64,000 nt of DNA from Hyphodiscus hymeniophilus (taxonomy: Eukaryota > Ascomycota > Leotiomycetes > Helotiales > Hyphodiscaceae): positions 496,001-560,000 of the forward strand of contig VNKQ01000006.1 of the NCBI GenBank assembly GCA_016508695.1, given 5' to 3'. Shown here in pieces: positions 25,361-37,237 of this stretch. A model generated the notes under the pieces. The model saw nothing but the letters and a program-made list of their open reading frames with translations. It was not told the origin of the DNA and did no database searches. Numbering within the stretch: the stretch's first letter is position 1; each line of letters starts with the position of its first letter. The translations under genes were made by a program, and so were the position numbers.

Positions 25361-28300
25361 ATGTTCAACCTCACAAGCCTTGTGCAGAAGGCTCAATCAC
25401 TCATTGACCCTACTCAAGCCCTCAATATATCTGCTTCCGACCGTAATCCCGCGAAATCTACTCTGTTCCGCCATCAATTTCGACTGCCCGATTCCCAAAC
25501 TCCTTTACAAGAGATCACCGCAGAGCTTACCATTGCTCCGCCGATCACTTATTCCCCGAACGCTACACAGGGCGAGAAAGACCGAGATCGGGATAGAGGA
25601 TACCATTATGTTGGGAAGCTGCACTTGAGCGAGGCATATCTATGCTTCTCCACACAACCAACGAGCTTCCTGCAGACTGCAAGTACCAGCACCTCATCAG
25701 GATTCACTGGACAAACACATGGAGCAGGGCCTGGAGGAAACGGTTTCACACTCCCTTTATGTGCTATCAGACGTGTAGAACGGCTGCACAGTCAAAGTTA
25801 CCAAGTAAGGACTGTGCCTCTTGGCCATGTAAACTGCTAACATTCCTAGTTTGCCTTGGCGATTACGACCTGGAACGGCATTAGCAACGCGAATGACTCG
25901 AAGTCTGCGGTTCATCAGCAAAAGATTACTGTACAGTTGGCAGGTAGTCGACAAGCTTGCGAGAGATTCTGTGATGGGTTGAAAAAAGGTCTCAAATCCG
26001 GGGTGGGAGACGTCGGCAAGCTGAAAAGAGTTGTCTCGGAATGCTATTCGGAGTATCTTCTACAGGGTGATGGTAAGAAGAATGGAGACCCTCCGGACGC
26101 TGGACTTGGCATGCAAACGCTTTTCAAATACCCCGGCGATGCGAGGAAACTGCGAGACCGAAGCAAAATGAGACTGTGGGGAGAATATTTGCGAGAAAAC
26201 GGACGGAATGTGACGTTGATACGACAGCCAACTTTTCACAAGCTCATCAGAGTTGGATTACCGAATCGACTTCGCGGAGAAATCTGGGAGCAGACTTCCG
26301 GATCATTGTTCCTTCGTCTCGAGCATCCAACACTATTTGCAGAGACATTGGCGAAATACGACGGTCGGGATTCCCTTGCGATTGACGAAATCGAGAAAGA
26401 TTTGAACCGCAGTCTTCCCGAATACCCAGGATTCCAAAGCGAAGAGGGCATTGGGAGGCTGAGAAGAGTTCTCACGGCATACAGTTGGACAAATGAGGAA
26501 GTCGGGTATTGTCAAGCTATGAACATCGTTGTTGCAGCATTACTCATATATATGTCGGAGTCTCAGGCTTTCTTTCTTCTCTCTACACTCTGCGATCGAT
26601 TATTGCCTGGATATTACTCTACGACAATGTACGGAACACTACTTGACCAGAAGGTTTTCGAATCTCTCGTGGAGAAGACAATGCCAATTCTATGGGATCA
26701 TCTCGTCAAATCGGATGTCCAGCTCTCGGTAGTTTCTCTGCCATGGTTCTTGTCATTGTACATAAACTCTATGCCCCTGGTCTTTGCTTTCCGGGTTCTA
26801 GATGTGTTCTTTTTAGAGGGTCCCAAGGTGCTGTTTCAGGTTGGGTTGGCGATATTGCGTATAAATGGGGAAGAACTTTTAGATGCCGCTGATGATGGGG
26901 CTTTCATTTCAGTCTTAAAGTCATACTTTTCGAAACTCGACGAATCAGCACATCCAAAATCGGAAAATGCTAAATTGCGAGCGGTCACGCGCTTCCAGGA
27001 GCTTATGGTTGTTGCTTTTAAGGAATTCTCTGGTATCACACAGAACAGTATCTCGGAGCAACGCATGAAGCATAAGGATGCTGTGTTAAACAGCATCGAA
27101 AGTTTCGCGAAACGAACTTCAATACGAAATCTTGGACCGGATAGCAAACGCCTCAGCGTCGACGAGCTAGGCGCATTGTATGATAGATTTTACGGAATCC
27201 TCTACGAGCGTCAGCAAAGAAACCAGATGATACAGGAAGAAACAGACAGACGAGCAAAGGCGGCCGGAGCCAAGGCCGCTGATATTGTTACTGGGCTGGC
27301 CGAGAATCAGACTATTGAAAAGGGTCGAGTTGGACTTGGGCCAAGTCCTACTCTGATGGACTATGATGCATTCCGAGAGTTCCTTGCTGGTGTTGCGAAA
27401 TGGGCAATTACTGACTCTCCATCGCCCGCGGAGAAGGACCTTGCCTCGGACAGAGACATGCACTCGTACTTCGGCAGTACCGTGAGGCGCAGAGAGAATT
27501 CGGTTTCTCCCTGGGGCTATGGCAATCCAGAGCCTGCGGATCATGAATTCATGCAACGCTTGTTTCGAAGATGGGACGTAGATATGAATTCTGCGTTGAC
27601 TTTACAGAACGTTGTCACTGGCCTTGCTCACATCAAAGGCAAAGGGGACATAATGGGCAGTATCACATACTTCTTCGAGCTCTACGACGACGATGGAGAT
27701 GGAAAGGTCGACCGAGAGGGAATACTGCGTATATCTGAAGCACTGCTTTTCCTCTCACGAAGAGGTTTAGAGGGATCCTTGACGCCTTCGGACTCGATGA
27801 CAGGCCTAAGTGAATTTGAAGCCGGTAATGGCGGAGCAGTGGAAGGACCACAAGGAACTACAAATGAGCGCTTCCTCAGCAGCGTCAGCGCTTTCATCAG
27901 ACGCTGCTTCGAATACGCCGACCCGGATCATCCACAGAACCAAGGAGCAGATGAGCAGTCGAACGGAAAACCAGACGACAGTGCTTTTGGGGTTGGCGAT
28001 GATTCTGATGAAGAAGAAGACCTCTTGGACCTTGGCTCCACAGCCAATGACTTATCATCCAAGCGCTCTAAGAAGGCTACCGGTCTCACCTCGATGCCAG
28101 AGCCATCGACTGGTCAGCGCAGAGGCGATGGCCGACGGAGTGTTTCACAAGCACAAGCTGAGTCCGCAAATGTAGCCCTGGACCCTTCGAAACCTCTCCA
28201 TATCACTTTACCGACCTTCCGCATGGTCGTCCTGGCAGACGAGCTACTGGAACAGTTCTTCGAGTCTTCATTCCCAGCATCATTCCGCATTTCCGACAAG

Positions 28301-28825
28301 ATGGTTCCCACGGGCCCTACATCATCTTCTAGTAGCCTCACGACATTCTCAAATCTCGGTTTTGGAACTCGGAATAGTGCAGCGTCGCAAGTTGGCTCAA
28401 TGGGAGGCCCCAGCTCCGCTGGTGTTGTACCGCCTGGGAAAGGACTGCGTGGGGTATTGGATAACATTGTTACAGATGGTATGCGCGTTGCAGCTGAAGT
28501 GCGTCGACGTATGGACGAAGCACAGAAAGAACTTGAAAAGAACGCTGTGCACAGGCCCGATGAGGATGAAGAAGACGATGAAGGTTACGACGGATCGCGT
28601 ACACCAGGCGCCTATGCTGGTGATATAGAACGTCGTAGTGTTCGTAGTGAAGATCGGGATCTGCTTGAAGGAGCTGACGCTGAAGCCGGCAGCATGAGAG
28701 GGCAAGATGGCGTTAGTGAAGTGAACAAGGGGGCTTTGAGCCCCGTTTCCGCCGGTGGCAGCTCGATCACAAGGGAGAGAAGCCCTAGTACGGCTACGCA
28801 GAAGGTTGTAGAGTTTGAGCAGTGA
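25361..28825 (+). CDS. GRAM-TBC-EF-hand Rab GTPase-activating protein (Gyp2/TBC1D9-like)
   Basis: Exons 25361-25804 and 25850-28825 (45-nt intron, GTAAGG...CCTAG) give 1139 aa. A GRAM domain comes first (HYVGKLHLSEAYLCFS ... ICxIRRVERL-type strand, about residues 80-170). The TBC domain is at about 275-485, with the arginine finger in IEKDLNR (about 330) and the glutamine finger in YCQAMN (about 368). Near residue 760 is one EF-hand loop, DDDGDGKVDREG. Position 12 is Gly rather than Glu, so calcium affinity is uncertain. The acidic, Ser-rich tail ends with RSPSTATQKVVEFEQ. The family accelerates GTP hydrolysis by Ypt/Rab proteins in vesicle traffic and recycling, at membranes bound through GRAM. 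Domain order identifies the family clearly; the exact yeast equivalent (Gyp2) is inference. Confidence 0.93.
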
Positions 28826-29462
28826 ATTCTTCTCTTGGTTTGTAGTTTATGGGATGGAATCCTGGTTTGAGGACAGAGTCATGGAGTTTGGTTGGAGTTT
28901 AATATGAGATAAGATCGCCTATCGTGCGTTTTGGGCATCTACTTGAATGGAATCTCTTGACTCGCAAAGTCTGGAAGATTTTGGACTGCATAGCTCTGGA
29001 AGCTTCTTTGCAAGGTGCTTACAACTCTCCGCCTATTCGTCATCGCTTGTTAAACTACACTGTCTTTCTTTCTAAGTCGATTGGATGTTTCAAACCGTAA
29101 TAGGCAAGGCTGTATCGTCTTGATTGTACGGCGAAACTGAATTGAATATGTTGATTTCAACAAATGCATGACGAGATAATGATCATCGCCAGATGATGCT
29201 GCATAGCCAGCTAGCGTGAGAGAAGATCAACTGGCTTGGAAACATTTGAAAACAACGCTTGTATTATGCTACGAGTTGATGGCTACTGAAGTAGTGAAAG
29301 CGGGACCAAGCTCATTGTCCCAATTCGAAGCTGACGATGCAACTCCCTTCCTCTACATGCCATTTTGGCAATCCCTTATGCACGCTTTTCTTATCATACG
29401 ATCCTCCAGCAAAGTCATCCTCGATGCACCACCGCAAAGTATACAACTTTGAACCCTCTTTC
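28826..29462. other. Convergent 3' region
   Basis: It lies between the stop codons of the TBC gene (+) and the BTB-like gene (-). Only short frames antisense to nothing recognisable are present. It probably holds the two 3' UTRs. Confidence 0.5.
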
Positions 29463-31273
29463 TCAATCCTCTTCGACACCCACCATCCACGGCAACTCCA
29501 TATCCTCAATCTCACAACAAGTAAGATATCTTGGCTTCGACTCTCCCGGGTACCTATGAATACCAGAATTATCAACCAACAAAGGCGCAACTACCCCTCT
29601 CATCGCCTCCTTCGTGAAGTAAATCGCCGTGCGGAGACATTCCTTGCCCTTCGCAGTCATCGAGAACCTCTCATGGAAATCTTCCAGAGTTTCCTTCCCC
29701 AGATAACTGTCCCCAGCCGCATCGATCGTCTGGTAGAACCACGTTCCTCCATCGAGAGCGCAATGGTGCAGATTAGCTAGCATACAGGACATGTAGCGCT
29801 GACGAACAAGTGTGAGAGCTTGCCAGTTGTAGATATCGTTAGTGTAGGCGTCTCGGGTGGGAGCAATGCCGTCGACTTCTGGGTGGTGCATCTTGGGCGG
29901 ATAGAACTCCATGAGGAGGCGCTCGACACGCAACTTCTCATTCAACAGCGCCTCAGCTTTCTTGCCTGCGAATTCCATCAACAGAGGTCCGTTCGGCAGG
30001 GACTTTAGGAACTCCTTGTCGATACCATCGGGTCCTCTGAGGTCGAAACGTCCAACGAGATGAGCCATGGCGGCGCGAAAGAGGGTGGACGATTGGAGGC
30101 GGAAGGCGATATCGCAGCATTCCTCGGCATGGCGGGCAACATGTTTGAAGATTCGTTGACCGAGACGCAGGAAGTCTAATTCGATACGCGTGCGGACTGA
30201 AGAGCCTGCTCCAACATACTCTGCAGCTTGGAGGAGGGCGGCCGCTTCAGTGGCGAATCTTGTGATTCCCTTCTCTGGAGGGGAGAATTGGGGTGGAAGA
30301 TTATAGAAGCAGCGAAAGAGGTTGTTGTAGACTTTGTAGGATGCAGGGTTGTAAGGATTACTTCCTTCGAGGATCTCGGGTAGTAGTTGTTGCTTCGAGG
30401 AAGGATCCTAGGACATGTTAGCCGCAATTGGAAGAGCTGGATGGTTAAGTGTGACCATAGCGAATGGAGGTCAGGGCTAAATGAATGGGGATGGAAAAGC
30501 GTTCGATCGGACTTACGATGATCTTGAACGAACGGAGGGTTTCCATTCCTGGTTCATCCTCCCATGGAGTCATGAGTATCTTCCAGCGAACGGATTTGAT
30601 TTCCTCCTTACGACGTTTATTAGTCCGAAGAGCTTCCTTGCCATCAATCAGTTCTCTAAGGAAGGTTGAACATTGTCGAAGAGTAGCAGCATGAAGCTTC
30701 CAATTGCGACCAATTGACGAAATGATTAAGACATCTCCGTCATCGAAGCTGGGAAAGCCACTGGAGTGCGTATTAACAACATCTCCGCTTGCAGCACTAC
30801 ACAAATATACGGGTTAGATCGGGTTCCACAAGAGCTCGAGCATTCGAGGTTGCTTCAACGAAGTATGCATAAGCGAATAGCAGCGAATGGCAAGACGACA
30901 GGTTCGGAAGGGAAAATTGGGCTGGGACCTGATTCATTGAAGCCGGTTGTGGTAATCAAAGTCGTACCATTCTGCCCTGATGACGGACAATGATTCTCCA
31001 ACCATACTGAAGTACAGGAGAGAGCGCAAAGTACATGCATTTGTTGTCACTTCACAGAACATATAGGAAAACAACCACTTACTAGATTTTAGGAACGTTC
31101 TTCCATGATGGTGATGGAACCGAATGTGCAGGCGATCCGGGAGGTGTATTGGTGATAGGCACAGATAGAACATGAGAAGTGGATGTGGTCTCAATGGACG
31201 AAGGTGTATGGACACTATCCGAAGTCATATTCAGAGGTCCATGTTTCAGCTCTGTCGTAATGGCAGCTGCCAT
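29463..31273 (-). CDS. BTB/POZ-like domain protein
   Basis: Model in transcript order: 31273-31083, 30796-30517, 30407-29463 (introns 286 and 109 nt), giving 471 aa. A Ser/Thr/Pro-rich N-terminus of about 75 residues is followed by a BTB-type start: DDGDVLIISSIGRNWKLHAA, then LRQCSTFLRELIDG. An interrupted strand region (RWKILMTPWEDEPGMETLRS) continues to LEGSNPYNPASYKVYNNLFR, and a helical C-terminal part has TEAAALLQAAEYVGAGSSVR and RIELDFLRLGQRIFKHVARH. It resembles lineage-specific fungal BTB proteins of unknown function. BTB domains mediate dimerisation or cullin-3 binding. No MATH, Kelch or BACK repeat is visible. The 286-nt first intron could hide a small extra exon. Confidence 0.8.
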
Positions 31274-31284
31274 TGCGATACTGA

Positions 31285-31350
31285 GGACTTTGTAGTTGTT
31301 TGTGGTAGTTGTTTGTGGTGGCTGTGAGTTGTTGTTATTGTTGTTGTAAA
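31285..31350 (-). promoter_or_regulatory. CAA-rich leader upstream of the BTB-like start codon
   Basis: On the transcript strand the 65 bases just before the ATG are rich in CAA/ACAAC and poor in G, ending at a run of T (11 A on the + strand at about 31348-31358). CAA-rich leaders are typical of well-translated fungal 5' UTRs. Transcript start is not known. Confidence 0.4.
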
Positions 31351-31354
31351 AAAA

Positions 31355-32205
31355 AAAAGTGACGGGAGCTACGCGAAGGTGGTAGGTATAGTTTAAAGTG
31401 AGTGAGAGTGACGAGAGCTACGCGATGGGGATGATTTAAAGTGAACAAGAGTAACAAGAGCTACGCGAAGGGTAGGTATGGTTTAAAGTAAGTGAGAGTA
31501 ATGAGAGCTATGCGATGGGGATGGTTTAAAGTGAATAAGAGTGACAAGAGCTACATGAGAAGAGTGGGATAGTTTGAAGTGAATAAGAGTGACGAGAGCG
31601 ACGCAAGAGGGGTGGAATAGTTTAAACTGGAATAGTTTAAACTGGACAAGAGTGACAAAGGTAAGCTGAAGGGGATAGTTGAAGAGTAATGAGAGTAAGA
31701 TAAAGAGGATGGTTTAAAGTGAACAGAGTAACAAAGGTAAGGCAAAGGGGATGGTTTAAAGTGAACGAGAGTGACAAAGGTAAGGCGAAGGAGATGGTTA
31801 AAGAGTAATAAGAGCTATGCAAAAGAGGTGGTTCAAAGTGAATAAGAGTGACAAATGTAAGGCGAAGGGGATGGTTTAAAGTGAATGAGAGTAACAAAGG
31901 TAAGGTGAAAGGGATAGTTAAAGAGTAACAAGAGCTATGCAAAAGGAGTAGTTCAAAGTGAATAAGAGTAATAAATGTAAGGCAAAGAGAATGGTTTCAA
32001 GTAAACGAGAGTAACAAAGGTAAAGTAAAGGGGATAGTTAAAGAGTAATAAGAGCTATACAAAGGGAATAGTTTAAAATGAATAAGAGTAATAAAGGTAA
32101 GGCAAAGGTAATAGTTTAAGAGTAACGAAAGCTATGCAATTAAAGTGAATAAGAGTAACGAGAGCTACGAAAAGGGATTGAATTTAAAGTGAACAAAAGT
32201 AAGGC
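31355..32205. repeat. Purine-rich minisatellite, 43-bp basic unit
   Basis: About 20 degenerate units run in tandem. The consensus is close to TAAAGTGAATAAGAGTGACA followed by AAGGTAAGGCGAAGGGGATGGTT (43 bp). Many units end in AGAGCTACGCGAAGG instead. In the right half the units are organised in a higher-order period of exactly 120 bp (43+43+34): copies starting at 31801, 31921 and 32041 stay in register. The + strand is strongly purine-biased. A minus-strand open frame through the array (31942-31637) only translates the repeat and is not a gene. The array begins about 80 bp upstream of the BTB-like start. Confidence 0.92.
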
Positions 32206-34244
32206 AGATGATAATGATAATGATATATATTTGCGTCTGGCAAGAAGAGGGTAACACCCTCTAACCTCTCTAACCTCCTGAAGGGTATAGGGACGTACTA
32301 AGCTACGGATTTAAAGCACATGATAAGAACCAAGTAAAGACCTTCGAGAAAGCATTATGTGCAATTGAGTGTGCCGTGACCTTGTGGTCTATTGTCTGTT
32401 TGCTACCTTCCCGGCTAGTTGAGTTAAATGCTAGTATAGAAGAAAAGAGGGGAGACCTAGTTGTTTACCTTTGAAGGCGTGTATGTGTGATGCCAGACGC
32501 AGACATTGGTGCTGCGAAAGTAATAGAGATTTGTGACTAAGGGCCAGACAAATAAAAGATGTTTTTGTGGTGTTTTATTGTTGAAAAGAAAGCCAAATGA
32601 ACTGTGCTATACGCCCCGGATAAACCAAACCAAACAAGAGTGGCGAAGGTAAGGCGAAGACATGGCTGGGGCAACAGTATGCACTCCTTTAGCGGATTGA
32701 TTTTGACGAATACCGTTAGGGGAGCACTGAGAACAGGCGAACTTGTAGGTGTTGCTAAGATAAGCGCTGGAACCTTCGTGGCAACGGAAGTTCTCGATAT
32801 TGAGGCCGATACGATCGCTCCCCTAAAAGGCATTGAGTCGTTGCGAATGGAAGGCTGTGACTCGGCTTGTACAGGATATTTGGGTTTATTGGAATTTTCA
32901 CTATAGGCTTCTGCCATGGCTTCAACGCATTAGAGCCTAAAGCAGCTTGCCCCTTAGCTCTGAATCGCTTGACGGACGGGTATGCATAATTTCAGCCTAG
33001 AGTTCCATACTCAACTATGAGAGCCGTACGGGAGGCTTGTCGATGCCAGTTACCTCTTACCAGAACAATAGGATAATATACATGTATGTATGAATAAGGC
33101 CAGATGTGTTGAAGGTACCCTGCACAACACGACAACTCTTGGCCTGAAGCCCTCATAAGTCATATCCAGCCACGCAGTTGAGCCTTATTTCCACGCCGTA
33201 CCGCGAAGAGAGAGCGGGAACAGCTGAAGCAGAATTCCGTTCAGGGAGAATGCATGACATCAGGTTTTCGAAAAAGCAGTATTCGGTGTCGAGGCCTACA
33301 CAGTCAGTACCTTGGTAGGTCGTTGACGTCTTCGATGAGGGTTGCAGTCAAGCTTCAAAAGCAGAGCACGCAGTGTCCCGAAGCAAATCGACAAAATGGA
33401 ACAAATTGGGATCCGATGGCAAGCACTCGCATAACCAAATCGCGAATGTGACACGCCCTCAGATCAGCTCTCAAGTTCTCATTGCGAACGCTTACATTCC
33501 CGTCATCGCCGGAACAACAACGAGTCCGTAGGTTGGCCTGCAAATTTGGCTTTTTGGACACTTGGTCATCACAGGGCGGAATCCATCGTCCTTCAACCAT
33601 AACACCAGTGTTCGCAGGGGCTTCTCACCGGAATAATCGACGACAAAGAACCTGTTGGCAGATCAGCATTTGTTGGCAGTCAGGACGCATAGAATATACT
33701 TGACTGCTCCGATTGAAAACTATGTTGACTTTCAATGATGCGTTGCGCCAATTGACAGCTTCCTCATTCCCCGCAGATCTCGCCCTCAACCCCCATTCAG
33801 GACTTGAAACGCGGCTTATAAGATCCGCCATGTCATGATAAGCATCTCAAGAATGTGCTGATTGTCGTCATTGCCGCCAAGTTTCTGTCTCTCAATCATT
33901 CAAGCTTCAAAGCCGCGGTGCGAAGATAGAATCGTGATTGTAGAGATGGGCCTGCTAAGATCTCTGTTCATATTTGTCACACATGTTCAACTCTCTGGTT
34001 TCCCAGATGCTGAATTGTGGAAGCTCGATGAGGGTTCTCGTCATTGCAGGTGATATTTGTTGTAGGAAGTGGGATATGTCGAAGAGATGGCACGCGCTAA
34101 ACACACGCGACCGAATTCGCGCTAAAGCGGGAGCTACTGTAGGCTAGCTTTGCGTAACTTTATCTCAGAGCCCCAGAAGGGCTTCGACGTTCCTTAGGAA
34201 AATTATACCTAGAACCTCTTCGACACTGACATCCTATCGAAATC
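32206..34244. other. Intergenic region between minisatellite and ISY1
   Basis: Two kilobases without a convincing gene. A 100-codon + frame (32604-32906) and a 126-codon - frame (32917-32537) overlap fully, include a stray minisatellite unit, and match no family. The ISY1 promoter should lie at the right end. Confidence 0.45.
32625..32660. repeat. Isolated single unit of the minisatellite
   Basis: The segment containing ACAAGAGTGGCGAAGGTAAG then GCGAAG matches the array consensus (ACAAGAGTGACAAAGGTAAG, GCGAAG) with few changes. It stands about 420 bp beyond the array in otherwise non-repetitive sequence. Confidence 0.65.
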
Positions 34245-35089
34245 ATGGTAAGCTCATAGTTCCGCGTCCCGAAAGTTAGTATGCCTGCTAATCTCTTACT
34301 GTTCAGGCGCGCAATTCAGAAAAAGCTCAATCGATGCTCTTCCGCTTCAGAGAAGCGCAGGCAGCAGATCTGGGAATTATAGATGCAGGACGAACTCGGC
34401 GACCGAAGATGATTACGGAGGTAACATCCATACCAACCTGTGAGAAATGGCGAGGCCAGGTGCTGAAGGAAATCTCGCGCAAAGTCAGTAAGATCCAGGA
34501 AGCGAGTTTGAGTGATTTCATGATCAGAGATTTGAACGATGAGATCAACAAAGCTATGAGAGAGAAACACATGTGGGAGATTCAGATTAGGAATCTGGGA
34601 GGTCCAAATTACATGCGTGGAGGTGGGAAGGTCTATGATGAAGAGGGCAGGGAGATACCTGGTGGTGGGAAGGGATATAGGTATGAATTCTAGGATTGCA
34701 GCTAGACATAGTCAATCTAACGACTTTGTAGGTACTTTGGAAGAGCGAGAGAACTTCCTGGAGTGAAGGAGTTATTTGAATCAGCAGCAAAACCTCGAGA
34801 AGATAAACCATTAGAATCAAGAGCAGACTTGCGGAAACAGGTTGATGCATCATACTACGGCTACAATCTTGATGAGGAAGATGGAACTTTGTTGGAGTAC
34901 GAGTCGCAGAAAGAGAAAGAGGCATTTGAGAATTTGCTGGCGGGCAAGGACGGAAAAGCGCCGAAAGGATGGGAGCCTTTGCCGGGCGATGCTGGAGACG
35001 GAGTAGGCTGGAACCTACCGACGAGTGACGAAGTGCAGGAAGAATTGGTGGATAGGAGACGAAGGAGGCTGTTAGACAAGCTGGGCTGA
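34245..35089 (+). CDS. ISY1: Pre-mRNA splicing factor ISY1
   Basis: Model: 34245-34247, 34307-34680, 34732-35089, giving 244 aa. Exon 1 is only the ATG; intron 1 is 59 nt (GTAAGC...TTCAG). The protein begins MARNSEKAQSMLFRFREAQA, the hallmark of the ISY1 family. TRRPKMITEVTSIPTCEKWR, LNDEINKAMREKHMWEIQI, RNLGGPNY and GYRYFGRARELPGVKELFE follow. ISY1 is a component of the NineTeen/Prp19-associated spliceosome and acts in the nucleus during the first catalytic step. The Arg-rich C-terminus RRRRRLLDKLG is also typical. The start is fixed by the family N-terminus: no other ATG gives MARN. Confidence 0.95.
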
Positions 35090-35525
35090 AGTATCAATAT
35101 GCTACGGTTCATCTTCATCCTTGGATCGGCATCGAAATTGATTTGGTGATGCCCGAGCAGCAATATTGTACTCTATTTCCTGCCCCTCTCGCACGACCGC
35201 TTTTCCCTTGATTCCATAAACAATTAAACTGAGGTTGGGCTCAGTCAGTTATGGGATTACGACATAGGCCAAAACGGTAAAGTATATCTCCGTACTCTGC
35301 CGGCTTTCTATCACATTTCCTTTTATGTGGGTATCGTCAAAATCCTATCAGTACAGCATTGCCGCTTCTATCAAAGATATTGTACAATAGCATTGCTGGC
35401 CACCTAGTAAAATTTGACATTCGATTTTGTACACCTGTTCCATTGTGGCCCACGTGGCTCATCAAACCTGAGATGAATGACCTCCTTACTCCGCGCTATG
35501 CAATACATATAAATGAGAGGAAATC
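35090..35525. other. Convergent 3' region of ISY1 and MTG1
   Basis: AT-rich spacer between two stop codons. A CCACGTGG palindrome occurs at 35450-35457. I see nothing else. Confidence 0.5.
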
Positions 35526-36616
35526 TTAAGCGGCTTCCACCTTTCGCGACTTCGCCTTCATCCTCTGCGCATCCTTCATCTGCTTTCTTGCTTGACTGAC
35601 GCTCATCTCGACTTCCTCCGCCATCTTCTTCTCCAAACCATCTTCCGTAATCTCATCTAGAACAAAAGTTCCCATATTGCCCTGCCTCCACCTCTGAATG
35701 ATCCAAAGAGCTGCAGCATCCAAATCCGGAACCCCTCCCTTCCCAAGCCTGCCAGTCCTAAGACAAATCCCTTCCAAGAACTCATTGACATCATTTGTAG
35801 GCCCACAATACTCTTGATATACATCCCTCCCATTCTGTTGCTTGTTGATGTGGTATAAAAGATAATCCGCCAACGTCGTAGGCGCAATAATCGTATCTTT
35901 CACCGAGCCGCAAAGGGCCAATTTTAACATCGCCTCAGCGTTCGGCACAAAAGGTATGAAGACACCAGGTGTATCAACCAGATATACCCCCTCAGTCCCT
36001 GCTTCTTCATCCTTGTCCACGATCTTCACTCCACTCGTGATCTTCCTCGTCACGCCGGGTTGTGCACCTGTGAAAGCTGCTTTTGCACGATGCACACCCG
36101 CCATTCGTAACGCATTCAGCATAGAGGACTTCCCGACGTTGGGCATACCAACTATGAGGATTCGTGTACCGATAAGAGTTTGTGAGTGTGAGGCATATTC
36201 CTTAGCGAATTCGAGGACAGTCTTGACATCCTTTTTAGATTTGTGGTCTGTGAAGAGTGTCGTTGAAGGAGCATGCCATTTGCGAATTATGTCTTCTCTC
36301 TAGATTCACACGAGAGTTAGCATTGTCCAATCGAATAATTGTTCAATTCATCCACCTTTCGATCAGACGGTCTATCCTTCGACCCAAGATCCCGCTTAGT
36401 ATAAAGCACCATGCGTTCCCGCCCAGCAAGAGATTGTTCAAATAATGGATTCCTCGACGTAAGCGGCACTCGATAATCTCGACATTCGATTATTAGATCG
36501 ATTGATGAGAGCATTGTCTTCATTTTAGATAGGCCGGCTGCATGATGGCCAAGGTAGTAGGATCGAGGCAATGAAAGTTGAGCCGGATAGGAGGCTCTGG
36601 GTATGAATTGTGCCAT
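35526..36616 (-). CDS. MTG1: Mitochondrial ribosome-associated GTPase MTG1
   Basis: Exons 36616-36356 and 36299-35526 (56-nt intron) give 344 aa. It is a circularly permuted GTPase of the YlqF/MTG1 class: the G4-like YTKRDLG comes first (about residue 73), then G1 GMPNVGKSS, a G2 threonine in QPGVTRKI, and G3 DTPG. GHHAAGLSKM at the start is the usual N-terminal helix. The protein acts in the mitochondrial matrix in late assembly of the large ribosomal subunit. FIPRASYPAQLSLPRSYYLG may serve as a targeting region. The donor GTGGAT is weak, but GCTAACT plus CTAG and the joined reading SDRK-REDIIRKWHAPS support it. It converges on ISY1 and diverges from BOR1. Confidence 0.93.
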
Positions 36617-37237
36617 TGTGTTGGCGGAATAATCGATGCTATTGATGTGCCATTATATTACTTCGAGCTATCAACTGCGGGTGGCAGGTATGTAAAGCTC
36701 GAGAACGGAGTTGTTGTTGTTGTCTAATGGTTCATATAGGAGAAAGCATGGCGAGGCTGAGGATTTCCAGATCTTCTCCAATATCAACCCGGCCAATCAA
36801 AGTGTAAGCGCAACGCCACTTACAAGTTTAGCCCGATGCCTCGACAGGTTCAAAGTCATGGAATAAGTACAGTAGCAACTTTGATATACCATGTTTCCAA
36901 TTGATAATATGTAAATATTGAGATCTCTGCCAAGGATCTCGGATTCCTTATCCCACAGTTGTATTTCTCGCCTGACTTTTATTATACAAGGCTCACCTCC
37001 TCTCATAACCCCATCTTTCAGTCGATCTCTGACGAGGCTTGGCGAGTTCACTACTAAACTTGCACGTGGCGGTAAACTTACGGAGACTCGTCCCTCCATT
37101 TCAAAGGATCTGAATAGGCAGCCACTGCTGTATGCCAAGGGCTTGATCTTGATTGTTGACTCAATATACGATGATATGAGACGGACGAACGATGCCATTA
37201 TTGCTCGTGAGCAGCGACAATCAAGTGGGCATGAGAT
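36617..37237. promoter_or_regulatory. Shared upstream region of MTG1 (-) and BOR1 (+)
   Basis: 620 bp between two divergent start codons. Overlapping frames (36797-37198 -, 36918-37307 +) are not supported as genes. It must carry both promoters, but no specific site stands out. Confidence 0.45.

Noticed and set aside
31637..31942. 101-codon minus-strand frame with a repeating peptide (TFVTLIHFEP-like)
   Set aside because: It is only the translation of the minisatellite; indels between units break it and no start or intron context supports a gene.
31355..32205. Repeat array considered as CRISPR
   Set aside because: Units are directly tandem and degenerate, with no unique spacers, and the genome is eukaryotic.
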